From: Clostridiaceae bacterium
GTDB lineage: Bacteria > Bacillota > Clostridia > Lachnospirales > Lachnospiraceae
Reading direction: 5' to 3'
Assembly: GCA_902362865.1 (NCBI GenBank)
Contig: CABIYE010000011.1
Coordinates: 34,890-98,889, forward strand
DNA: 64,000 bases
In this document: in pieces, positions 37,068 through 45,266 of the stretch
Position numbering within the stretch: the stretch's first letter is position 1
Layout of the letters: each line of letters begins with the position of its first letter
Position numbers and translations under genes: made by a program
Notes under the pieces: generated by a model
Database searches by the model: none
What the model was told of the DNA's origin: nothing
The model's input: the letters and a program-made list of their open reading frames with translations, nothing else

Positions 37068-38768
37068 CTATTGTCCGCCCATTACGACTCTGCATTCCTT
37101 TTCCCAGAATGCCATGCCATATTTTATGATTTTTGCAGCCTTTCTTCTTTCAAGAGCCGCCGTATATTTCCGTTCCTCAATCTGTCTGAGTGCATCCGCA
37201 CAGCCTTTTTCCAGGTTCCCGTCATCTGCATACTTCAGTTCGATCACGATGCCGATCTTATCCGGCGTGTATACCAGGATATCACTGTACCCTTCCCCTG
37301 TCTCTGCATTTGATCTGACCAGCCAGTCGCTTCTGCTCTGCAGGAGTCCCAGAACCATGCCGTGGTAGAAGTTCTCTTTCATGTTCCTGCGGACAGCGGT
37401 ATCACGCACACTGATGGAATCCCACAGATATCCGTGAAGCATCTCTTCTATCCGTTCTGCATCCCCATCCGGAAATGCCGCGCAGAATTTTTCTATTCTT
37501 GATATGTCCGCCCGTGAAGTATCCCCGAACCATTCCCTGACCTGCGTGACAAATAAATCCCTGATTTCAGCGTTTGGTATGGCTAATGTATAATCTTTTG
37601 CAGAAACACGCCCTGTGGTCGTCAGATATCCGGTCATCAACAGCACGCTCCACAGGTTTTCAATACTGCTGTCAATTTCCCTGTAAGTCAGTTCCTGCCG
37701 TATTCTCTTCCGGACAGCCCCGCCGGCAATCAGCTGTTCAACCTCGTCCCTTGTGGACTGGTCTGCTTTATCAATAAAATGCCGTACAAGTTCATTCCCA
37801 CTTGTATTTGCCCAGTAATTATCTGGCAATGCATTCTTGTTTCTCCGGAGAGCCTGCGTATACTTGATGACATCCCAGGGACAATAGATAAGCCTTTCTC
37901 CGAACCGGTACCCGTCATACCATTCACGCATGATATCTGCTGCCTCCTCCCGTCCGTAGTATACCAGCAGCTCTTTTACCTCGTCATCCGTAAATCCGAA
38001 ACTGTCGCTAAAATATTCATCCGTGACGGTCATGACATTAAGGTTGTTCAGTCCGGTAAAAATACTCTCTTTCGAAACACGCAGACATCCCGTGATAACT
38101 GCAAAATAAAGATCCGCATTCGACTTCAGCGCATTACCGAAAAGATTTCTGATAAGCATGACCATCTCATCATAATATCCATTCTGGAATGCCTTATCCA
38201 GCAGCACATCATACTCATCTATCAGAAGGATCACCTGTCTGCCATAATGCTTTGACAAGAGCAGCGAAAGCACCTTCAGGCTTGTCAGCATGACCGCATC
38301 CGTCATCGTAAATACGCTGCTCTGCAAACTCCCGACTTCAATCAGCTGGCGGTACATTGCACGTTCTTCTTCTGACAGCCTGTCGCTTTCCAGCAGGAAC
38401 AGGAACCGCATGGCCTCAATCCCTATCACGGAGCGCAGCGCAGCACATGCTTCCTGGTAATTTTTCCCGTCAACACTCTTCAGCGTTATGGAAATCACCG
38501 GAAATTTCCCCATATATTCCTCGCAAAGTTCTGTCTCCTTTGAAATTTCCAGCCCGTCAAACAGCGTCCGGTCACATCCGATCTCAAAAAAAGCCTTCAG
38601 CATGTCCATTGTAAGCGTCTTCCCGAAACGACGTGGGCGCGTAAACAGGTTTACTTCACCCCAGTTTTCCAGAAGCTCTGCTATGAACATTGTCTTATCC
38701 ACATAATAAAAGCCCTGCGTCCTGATTTTTTCAAATCCATCCACACCTACAGGCAGTTTCTTCATCAT
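37068..38768 (-). CDS. AAA-ATPase-like protein with PD-(D/E)XK C-terminus
   Basis: This protein of about 566 residues has an N-terminal AAA-ATPase-like domain (MKKLPVGVDGFEKIR... with FTRPRRFGKTLTM as Walker A and VILLIDEYDVLLDKA as Walker B). Its C-terminal domain has SDILVYTPDKIGIVIELKYAD, a PD-(D/E)XK-type core with Asp, Glu and Lys in place. Such proteins are common and often multicopy in gut Firmicutes and Bacteroidetes; their role is unknown. The ATG at 38768 follows AAGGGGTGG. The gene is flanked by 29-bp direct repeats, which suggests recent insertion. Confidence 0.85.
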   Translation of the reverse strand: MMKKLPVGVDGFEKIRTQGFYYVDKTMFIAELLENWGEVNLFTRPRRFGKTLTMDMLKAFFEIGCDRTLFDGLEISKETELCEEYMGKFPVISITLKSVDGKNYQEACAALRSVIGIEAMRFLFLLESDRLSEEERAMYRQLIEVGSLQSSVFTMTDAVMLTSLKVLSLLLSKHYGRQVILLIDEYDVLLDKAFQNGYYDEMVMLIRNLFGNALKSNADLYFAVITGCLRVSKESIFTGLNNLNVMTVTDEYFSDSFGFTDDEVKELLVYYGREEAADIMREWYDGYRFGERLIYCPWDVIKYTQALRRNKNALPDNYWANTSGNELVRHFIDKADQSTRDEVEQLIAGGAVRKRIRQELTYREIDSSIENLWSVLLMTGYLTTTGRVSAKDYTLAIPNAEIRDLFVTQVREWFGDTSRADISRIEKFCAAFPDGDAERIEEMLHGYLWDSISVRDTAVRRNMKENFYHGMVLGLLQSRSDWLVRSNAETGEGYSDILVYTPDKIGIVIELKYADDGNLEKGCADALRQIEERKYTAALERRKAAKIIKYGMAFWEKECRVVMGGQ

Positions 38769-38887
38769 ACTGCAGCCACCCCTTCCCGGTATCATCATCC
38801 GGCATGGATAACCGTCTTTCCCTTTCCTGGAACCAGTGCCGGTGTTCTGATATTTCCATCTTACCATCAATGCGGACAGTCTGCAAG

Positions 38888-38918
38888 ATTATAAGCTGCG
38901 GCTGCCTGTTTATTTCAA
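38888..38918 (-). promoter_or_regulatory. Possible promoter of the AAA-ATPase gene
   Basis: TTGAAA (38913-38918) and TATAAT (38888-38893) on the minus strand are 19 bases apart, slightly wider than ideal. It overlaps the 3' end of a gene remnant. Confidence 0.4.
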
Positions 38919-39014
38919 TTTTTCTTTCGCCAGCTCTTCCTGGATATATACCTGAGACGTAATCGGGTTCCCGTTCATCAGCCTCTTTCGAAATGCTTCG
39001 TTTGGGAGCATCAT
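38910..39014 (-). pseudogene. Gene remnant, 34 codons
   Basis: This short frame ends SQVYIQEELAKEKLK and contains the FRKRLMNG piece also found at 36909-36937. It has no ribosome-binding site. It looks like the 3' end of a lost gene; the family is not recognised. Confidence 0.4.
38969..38997. repeat. 29-bp direct repeat, right copy
   Basis: Partner of 36909-36937, one mismatch, same orientation, 2.06 kb apart. It lies inside the 34-codon remnant. Confidence 0.75.
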
Positions 39015-39053
39015 GGTGTCATCATCAACACATAGTTTACCTATCGTTGCTCT

Positions 39054-40295
39054 CTAACTCAGGCTTTCTTTTACTCTGTCCAACAGCATTTTTAACTCTT
39101 GATCCTGAGGGAACTCCTTCTCTATCCACTTCTCGTTCATCTTCAGCCGTTCCTCCATCTTCTCTCGTTCGTGAACGCCAAGCTCCTGACTCAAAATAAT
39201 GTAATTAAGACTCGTCTCTATAATATACCTGTTCACTTTAAAATTATTAATCTTTATAAGCTGCTCAGCCAGAGCTGTAGATTCGTCATACAGCTCTCTG
39301 GCTTTCTGCAGATTCTGCCGTTCTTGCTCATATTGTCCATATTCATTCGTTACAATGCGGATATAATCGCTGATCACTCTTCCGTGCTGCTCTCCTATAT
39401 CTTTTTCCTTTATGCCACGGAGAATCTCCAACGATGTTTCATACAAATCCCGGATTGTTCTGTCCTTCGGCTCCCATCCAACCTTCCGACATACAGTCCC
39501 CAGCTTTCGATAAAACATCGCCTCCCGCGGAAGGATCCCATACTCAATTCTATTCCGGGTATTCACCAACAAATACGGCTCCGCTTCCTCCTGCTTTTTG
39601 ATCCACGTCATTTTCTCTGTAATCTCATCATATTTTTCTGCTATTTTTTCAACCGCCCGCTCCTTCTCAAATATGACGAGCAGCCGTTCTGCCGCCTGTT
39701 CATACAAATTGCACCCCGCGATAAAATCCGTATCGAGAATTTCCTCAGTCAGACGATAACTCTGCATGAAAAGTTCCTCCACCTCTTCAAGGCTGCCCTT
39801 CTGTTCAAGCAAAAAAATTCCTTTTAACGAACAAAACTTAGACTGCAATTCCAATGCTTTCGTCTCTTTTCTTTCCATAGCTTTCAAAATCTGGATTCCT
39901 TCCTCAAAATAATCCAGGATTTCTTTCTTTTCTTTCATAGAACGGGAATCCATGCTTCCACATCCCCACGTCTGCCTATAAATATCCTTTTTATGAAAAA
40001 TATAATTATTATAAACAGCTACCAACAGCATATCATCCTTTACATTCTGTTTTTTCAAAATCTCAATACAAGCATCAGACATTGCTATATCCAAATCTTT
40101 TACATACCATCCGATTTCCTGTGTAGGCATAAATTTTTCATATTGAAAAATTGCTTCAGCAAACTCTCTCCGATATATTCTTCCAACATTTTTTCTGCTG
40201 ACATCTTTTTCTGTCACATACCTGTAAATATTTCCGTACAGGTAAATTGTCGAAAAATCATAATCTATTTTCGGATCATACTTTCCCTGCGGCAA
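39054..40295 (-). CDS. C-terminal helical-repeat part of the split STAND protein
   Basis: This frame of 413 codons is almost all helical with TPR-like periodicity, for example residues 130-170 and 180-260. Such repeats form the sensor part of STAND NTPases. Its only start is a TTG with no ribosome-binding site. It lies in the same frame as the upstream NTPase gene and is separated from it by a single TAG plus five sense codons. It is therefore most likely the 3' part of one gene of about 1082 codons, not an independent gene. Confidence 0.7.
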   Translation of the reverse strand: MPQGKYDPKIDYDFSTIYLYGNIYRYVTEKDVSRKNVGRIYRREFAEAIFQYEKFMPTQEIGWYVKDLDIAMSDACIEILKKQNVKDDMLLVAVYNNYIFHKKDIYRQTWGCGSMDSRSMKEKKEILDYFEEGIQILKAMERKETKALELQSKFCSLKGIFLLEQKGSLEEVEELFMQSYRLTEEILDTDFIAGCNLYEQAAERLLVIFEKERAVEKIAEKYDEITEKMTWIKKQEEAEPYLLVNTRNRIEYGILPREAMFYRKLGTVCRKVGWEPKDRTIRDLYETSLEILRGIKEKDIGEQHGRVISDYIRIVTNEYGQYEQERQNLQKARELYDESTALAEQLIKINNFKVNRYIIETSLNYIILSQELGVHEREKMEERLKMNEKWIEKEFPQDQELKMLLDRVKESLS

Positions 40296-40310
40296 AAAAT
40301 AATTCCGATA

Positions 40311-42302
40311 CTAAGATTCTATAAAACCAATCCACTCCTCGACAAGTTCATCCATCAAACCGCCAAACTCCTGAACAATCGCTTCCTGATACTTCTCATT
40401 TTTACATTCAGCAATAGTATGATTATTAATCTCAGCTATTCCTGTCCTTTTATAAACAAGGAGACTTTCAAACATCTGTAAAATCGCCAGGATTTCCGTT
40501 ATATTGCCTCCTGTTTCCATCTCTTCAAGAAAAACACAGTCCTTCACTGTAAGCGGGCAATACGCCGTCGCAATAATCAGCAGAATCCGCCCCGCTTTAT
40601 GATATACCTTCTCCCCAAGCACCTGACGCATGTAGGCAAAAAATGCTTTCCGGCCATCCTTTTCATCAAAAATTGTCCATATATTCCGATGATTCTTTAC
40701 CGCCTCTTTAAATAAAGTTACATAAAGTCTGAAATCCACAAAGCGGTATTTTGCCTCCTCGCACATTTTTTTCAGAACCGCCTCTTTCTCTTCCTCAGGC
40801 ACCCCTTCTGCTCCGCTATTTTTACACGCCTCGGTAAAATAGCCTCTCAACATCCTGCCATAGAGCTTTTTATCGGAGTTATTTTTCAACGTAAAATTGC
40901 ACTCTGCGCACACACTTTCCTTTCTGAGCTGCGCCAGTTTGCCTTGTGTAAAATCACTCAGACTTTCCGTATCTCCATTTCTTGAAGTAAGCAGTATATA
41001 GACGCCTTCCGCAAGCTGATCCCGCAACGGTATAAAGTCGAAAATATTCTTTTTATTTCCTTCTTCATAAATCTCATCAATTCCATCAATGATAAAAAGC
41101 AGCTTCAGCGCTTCATTCTGACGCTCTTTCCTCACACATTGCAGCACATCCTCTAAACACTCTGCCATTTCCTTCTTTCCGTCCAGCCATTTCAACTGTC
41201 TGGACTCCTTTCCGACCGTCGTCTGCCCGGAACACTTCTCCATTTTAAACAGACTATTAAATTCCGTCACAAACTCCTCCATACTTCGATATTTCAACGC
41301 ACTGCAATAATACGCTCTTATATACAATTTCTCCTCATATTTATCCGCCAACAGTTGATTTAAACTAGACACAAAAGCCGTTTTCCCCATTCCTCTGTCC
41401 ATCGTAAGAAGAAATACTCCTTTTGGTTCCTCCTCCATCACCCTATTCAGCCATTTCATAAGCTTTTTATTGTCCTGATACATTTCCGGTTTATTCAGCC
41501 TTTGAAGATTCATAACATCCTCCCATTTCCATCTTGTATCCAACTGAACCTTCCTGTATCTTTCCAATTCATCGGCAATCTCCTTTTTCTTTACAGCATC
41601 CCTGTACCATGCGTTGTCTATATCCAGGTGTTTTCCATTCATATAGTTCAGAGAATGTACATTGTAATTTAAAGAATTGAATTTATCAAAGAAAAATTCT
41701 TTCTCAAAAATATATCTTTCCAGGCAGATTCGCTTTCCACTTATCTCTGCAACCACATTTTCTTCCTGCCTCAAAACAATTTTCTCATAATCCTCTATCG
41801 TTTCCTCCAGGCAATCGTCAATTCCCCTTGACAAACGACGCATATCATAAATAAAATCATCTGAATCCTCAAAAGGCAGCGCTCCATGCCCGATCATATC
41901 ATTGCGCCATTCAACAATCCGATAATCACTCACAAATCTACCGACAACCTTCAAAATATGATACACCTCCGGCATATCCTTTTTAAGCACATCATATCCC
42001 AGCAACTTAACCAAAAACTCTTTCCACTTACCCAGGCTCAGCGATTTTGACAGCAAATCCTTCACAATACCTCGGATTCTCATATCTTCCAGATTTAAAT
42101 CCTCATAAAACAAACAGGAAAAACCAAGAAACACCGGAAATTTTATTATCAGTTCCGCAATATCCCTCAGCTCAAACCAGGCACCTGCATACTGTCCCCT
42201 TTTCACCAGCTCATAAAATCTATTATATTCATGACTTATAAAATATGGAAACACACCTTTTTCTATCGCTTCTTTAACAACTTCATTTTCTTTTTTTAAC
42301 AT
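40311..42302 (-). CDS. STAND NTPase with HEPN-like N-terminus (amber-split)
   Basis: This 663-residue product starts MLKKENEVVKEAIEKG after GGGAGG; the longer frame to 42332 is rejected. The N-terminal helical domain (1-180) carries RNDMIGH at 133-139, the RNx4H motif of HEPN ribonucleases. A central NTPase domain has Walker A DRGMGKTAF (from 302), Walker B LLFIIDGIDE (401-410) and a sensor-like ILLTSRNG (about 436-443), as in NACHT/STAND proteins. The frame ends at TAG (40311-40313), but the same frame continues into a TPR-like region. HEPN effector plus STAND plus repeats suggests an abortive-infection protein (inference). Confidence 0.82.
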   Translation of the reverse strand: MLKKENEVVKEAIEKGVFPYFISHEYNRFYELVKRGQYAGAWFELRDIAELIIKFPVFLGFSCLFYEDLNLEDMRIRGIVKDLLSKSLSLGKWKEFLVKLLGYDVLKKDMPEVYHILKVVGRFVSDYRIVEWRNDMIGHGALPFEDSDDFIYDMRRLSRGIDDCLEETIEDYEKIVLRQEENVVAEISGKRICLERYIFEKEFFFDKFNSLNYNVHSLNYMNGKHLDIDNAWYRDAVKKKEIADELERYRKVQLDTRWKWEDVMNLQRLNKPEMYQDNKKLMKWLNRVMEEEPKGVFLLTMDRGMGKTAFVSSLNQLLADKYEEKLYIRAYYCSALKYRSMEEFVTEFNSLFKMEKCSGQTTVGKESRQLKWLDGKKEMAECLEDVLQCVRKERQNEALKLLFIIDGIDEIYEEGNKKNIFDFIPLRDQLAEGVYILLTSRNGDTESLSDFTQGKLAQLRKESVCAECNFTLKNNSDKKLYGRMLRGYFTEACKNSGAEGVPEEEKEAVLKKMCEEAKYRFVDFRLYVTLFKEAVKNHRNIWTIFDEKDGRKAFFAYMRQVLGEKVYHKAGRILLIIATAYCPLTVKDCVFLEEMETGGNITEILAILQMFESLLVYKRTGIAEINNHTIAECKNEKYQEAIVQEFGGLMDELVEEWIGFIES

Positions 42303-42371
42303 AATAAATCCTCCCGCCGCGAACATGCACAAACTGAGGCCGGCAATAAAATCGCCGACCTCAAGCTTATG

Positions 42372-42530
42372 TTAAATAATCTGTGCTTTAAAACAAGCAT
42401 GATCACTTAACGATGCCTCCACCACTATCTCTCTCCCTGAAATCACTCCAACAAAAATGGACGCAAGGATAAGTAGCAGACACATCCTATTCAGAACGGC
42501 TTTCTGTTTGCTTTTCTTCCACTTCTTCAT
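42372..42530 (-). CDS. 52-residue membrane peptide
   Basis: This short gene lies in the leader of the STAND gene. It starts MKKWKKSKQKAVLNRMCLLL nine bases after GGAGG. It has a very basic N-terminus (7 Lys in 10 residues), one hydrophobic helix at about 17-31 and a polar tail ending CFKAQII. It resembles small single-span membrane peptides or an exported peptide cut near residue 39. A stem of 10 bp (42335-42362) follows it. A role as leader peptide, toxin or signal is possible; none is proven. Confidence 0.55.
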   Translation of the reverse strand: MKKWKKSKQKAVLNRMCLLLILASIFVGVISGREIVVEASLSDHACFKAQII

Positions 42531-42688
42531 CTAACATTACCTCCTTCACTTCCTCTGGGTGTATAAGTTACAGCCGCAGATCTAACAAAAGCTGCAGATG
42601 GACAGGCGACTCCTCCAAACGAGGCCGGAAAAGACTTACGCCCGTCTTATGTAATGGTTCAGCAAACAAACAGCCAATGAATAGCAAC

Positions 42689-42746
42689 AAAAAAGGTAAG
42701 CAAACAAAGCAGTCTCCACTGCTTTATTTCCTTACCTTGATTAGCC
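42689..42746 (-). repeat. Leader hairpin-terminator, copy B (58-bp repeat)
   Basis: Identical to 36588-36645. Outer arms 42731-42738 / 42693-42700 and inner arms 42719-42725 / 42706-42712 form the same two-step stem with a T tract on the minus strand. Between it and the STAND gene lie about 150 bases of GC-rich leader with no clear frame, and the 52-residue peptide gene. Confidence 0.9.
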
Positions 42747-42752
42747 ATTTCT

Positions 42753-42784
42753 ATTGTAACACAAACTTATATATTTTTCGACAA
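42753..42784 (-). promoter_or_regulatory. Promoter of the STAND operon
   Basis: TTGTCG (42779-42784) and an extended -10 TGTTACAAT (TACAAT at 42753-42758) with a 20-base spacer on the minus strand, the same as copy A. It starts 35 bases after the capF stop codon. Confidence 0.65.
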
Positions 42785-42819
42785 TTTTTCAAAAAAAAAT
42801 GTCGTTTCCAACCTTACTA

Positions 42820-44016
42820 CTATACCGGCTCCCCAAACGTGTCCGGCCGCTCAGGATTAAAGATCTCATTGCAAGTCATGACAGTTACCAAATCCTCCGT
42901 GTCAGACAAATTAATAATATTATGCGTCCATCCGGGAATCATATGGACAGCTTCTATCTTCTCTCCACTGACCTCGAACTCCACCATCTCACCGGTGTTA
43001 ATATTTCGTTCCTGAATCAGTCCATGTCCATGCACTACAATAAACAGTTCCCACTTGGAATTGTGCCAGTGCTGCCCTTTCGTAATACCTGGTTTGCTGA
43101 TGTTAACACTCACCTGTCCACAATCGGCAGTATGCACCAGTTCCGTAAAACTGCCACGGTCATCCACATTCATCTTCATCACATACTTGAACTTTTCCTT
43201 CGGAAGATAGGTCAAGTACAAGCTATACAGCTTCTTCGCAAAAGAGCCGTTCGGCATCTTCGGCATCAGCAACGTCTGCGGCTGTTGTTTGAACTCTTCC
43301 AGCAAATCAACTATTTCACCCAGCGTAACTTTATGGGTCACCGGTACATAGCAGTATCTTCCATTTTCATCGGCAACCGTTTCAACACCCTCAAACTCGC
43401 AATATGCCTCTTTTTCCTCCAGCAGGTCGAACATTCCCTCCACCAGATCGTCGATGTAAAGAAGCTCCAATTCGATATTTCTGTCATTAACAGTGAAAGG
43501 TTCATCGTTTGCCACCGCCCAACAGAAAGTAGATACTGCAGAATTGTACTTCGGCCTGCTGTGTCCCATCAGATTAGGGAAACGATAGACAGCAACCTTT
43601 GCACCGGTTTCCTTCGCATAATCGAAGAACAATTCCTCACCAGCCTTTTTACTCCTACCATATTCGCTATTTCCAAAACGTCCGGCAAGGGTTGCCTGGA
43701 TGGATGAAGATAACATAATGGTTGCCTTATTATCATACTTCTTCAGATGATTCAACAGCTCCGAAGCAAAGCCGAAATTGCCTTTCATAAAATCCTCCGG
43801 ATTCTCCGGGCGGTTCACTCCGGCAAGATTGAATACAAAGTCCGCTTTACGGCAGTACTCGTTCAATTCTTCTGATGTAGAATTCAAATCATACTCATAA
43901 ATTTCCTCAATATGAAGATTTGGTCTGGTTCTGTTTTTGTTATCACGAATATTTTTCAAGTTGTTACAAAGGGCAGTCCCCACCATTCCCTTTGCTCCGG
44001 TTACTAAGATATTCAT
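42820..44016 (-). CDS. capF: Bifunctional reductase/epimerase CapF (FnlB)
   Basis: This 398-residue enzyme of UDP-L-FucNAc synthesis has an N-terminal SDR domain (NILVTGAKGMVG, then SEYGRSKKAGE with the YxxxK pair) that reduces the 4-keto sugar. A C-terminal cupin (GQHWHNSKWELF with metal-binding His residues) acts on the intermediate. The arrangement matches S. aureus CapF. It is the last gene of the capsule operon, after wecB and capE, and is followed directly by the promoter of the STAND operon without a clear terminator. Confidence 0.92.
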   Translation of the reverse strand: MNILVTGAKGMVGTALCNNLKNIRDNKNRTRPNLHIEEIYEYDLNSTSEELNEYCRKADFVFNLAGVNRPENPEDFMKGNFGFASELLNHLKKYDNKATIMLSSSIQATLAGRFGNSEYGRSKKAGEELFFDYAKETGAKVAVYRFPNLMGHSRPKYNSAVSTFCWAVANDEPFTVNDRNIELELLYIDDLVEGMFDLLEEKEAYCEFEGVETVADENGRYCYVPVTHKVTLGEIVDLLEEFKQQPQTLLMPKMPNGSFAKKLYSLYLTYLPKEKFKYVMKMNVDDRGSFTELVHTADCGQVSVNISKPGITKGQHWHNSKWELFIVVHGHGLIQERNINTGEMVEFEVSGEKIEAVHMIPGWTHNIINLSDTEDLVTVMTCNEIFNPERPDTFGEPV

Positions 44017-44052
44017 AACCTGATACCTCTTTCTTTTCTTCCGGTGTGCTTA

Positions 44053-45231
44053 TTAAATATCTTTTCTCCACACCATCTTATTTACTACACCTGTATAACT
44101 CTGGATGATCTTGACCACCTTGTCTGATACATTCTCATCCACATAATCCGGCACCGGAATACCCAGATCACAGTTTCTGTTCATCTCCACAGCCACATCC
44201 ACTGCCTGAAGCAGTCCCTTTTCATCAATACCGGACAGGATAAAGCAAGCCTTATCTAATGCTTCCGGGCGCTCAGTAGAGGTGCGGATGCACACCGCAG
44301 GGAAAGGATGTCCAACGCTGGTAAAGAAACTGCTTTCCTCCGGCAGCGTACCACTGTCAGATACCACAGCAAATGCGTTCATCTGCAAACAGTTATAATC
44401 ATGAAAGCCAAGTGGTTCATGCTGAATTACGCGCGGATCAAGCCGGAAGTTAGTTGCTTCAATTCTCTTCCTGCTTCTCGGATGACAGGAATACAAAATC
44501 GGCATGTCGTACTTCTCTGCCATTTTATTGATGGCATTGAACAGCGAGAGAAAGTTCTTCTCCGTGTCAATATTTTCCTCACGATGAGCAGAAAGAAGAA
44601 TATACCGTCCTTTTTCCAAACCTAATCGCTGGTGAATATCGGATGCTTCAATCTTAGCAAGATTATTATGAAGTACCTCTGCCATCGGAGAACCGGTTAC
44701 ATAGGTGCGTTCCTTCGGCAGCCCGCAATCTGCAAGGTACCTTCTTGCATGTTCAGAATACGCCATGTTCACATCCGAAATAATGTCTACAATACGACGG
44801 TTAGTTTCTTCCGGCAGGCATTCATCCTTGCAGCGGTTCCCGGCTTCCATATGGAAAATCGGAATATGCAGACGCTTTGCTCCAATCACCGACAAACAGG
44901 AATTGGTATCACCAAGAACCAATACGGCATCCGGTTTGATTTCTTCCATAAGCTGATATGATTTTGCAATGATATTGCCCATAGTTTCACCAAGATCTGC
45001 ACCCACTGCGTTTAAATACACTTCCGGAGCATCCAGCTCCAGGTCATGGAAGAACACACCGTTCAAGTTGTAGTCATAGTTCTGCCCCGTATGTGCTAAA
45101 ATCGTATCAAAATAAACGCGGCATTTCTTAATCACCGCAGAAAGCCGGATAATCTCCGGGCGTGTACCGACAATGATTAATAACTTTAACTTTCCATTTT
45201 CCTTCCATTTTACATTATTAAATACACTCAT
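44053..45231 (-). CDS. wecB: UDP-GlcNAc 2-epimerase family enzyme (CapG/FnlC/WecB)
   Basis: This 392-residue non-hydrolysing 2-epimerase has IIVGTRPEIIRLSAV at the N-terminus, GDTNSCL, HMEAGNRCKDECLPEETNR, LSAHREENID and SDSGTLPEESSF, all family signatures. Next to capE and capF it most likely performs the last step to UDP-L-FucNAc, rather than making UDP-ManNAc. The ATG at 45231 follows AGAGGAAATGTG; the frame's ATG nine codons upstream is not needed. Confidence 0.92.
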   Translation of the reverse strand: MSVFNNVKWKENGKLKLLIIVGTRPEIIRLSAVIKKCRVYFDTILAHTGQNYDYNLNGVFFHDLELDAPEVYLNAVGADLGETMGNIIAKSYQLMEEIKPDAVLVLGDTNSCLSVIGAKRLHIPIFHMEAGNRCKDECLPEETNRRIVDIISDVNMAYSEHARRYLADCGLPKERTYVTGSPMAEVLHNNLAKIEASDIHQRLGLEKGRYILLSAHREENIDTEKNFLSLFNAINKMAEKYDMPILYSCHPRSRKRIEATNFRLDPRVIQHEPLGFHDYNCLQMNAFAVVSDSGTLPEESSFFTSVGHPFPAVCIRTSTERPEALDKACFILSGIDEKGLLQAVDVAVEMNRNCDLGIPVPDYVDENVSDKVVKIIQSYTGVVNKMVWRKDI

Positions 45232-45266
45232 CACATTTCCTCTTCCAATCAGTTTCAAAAAACATC

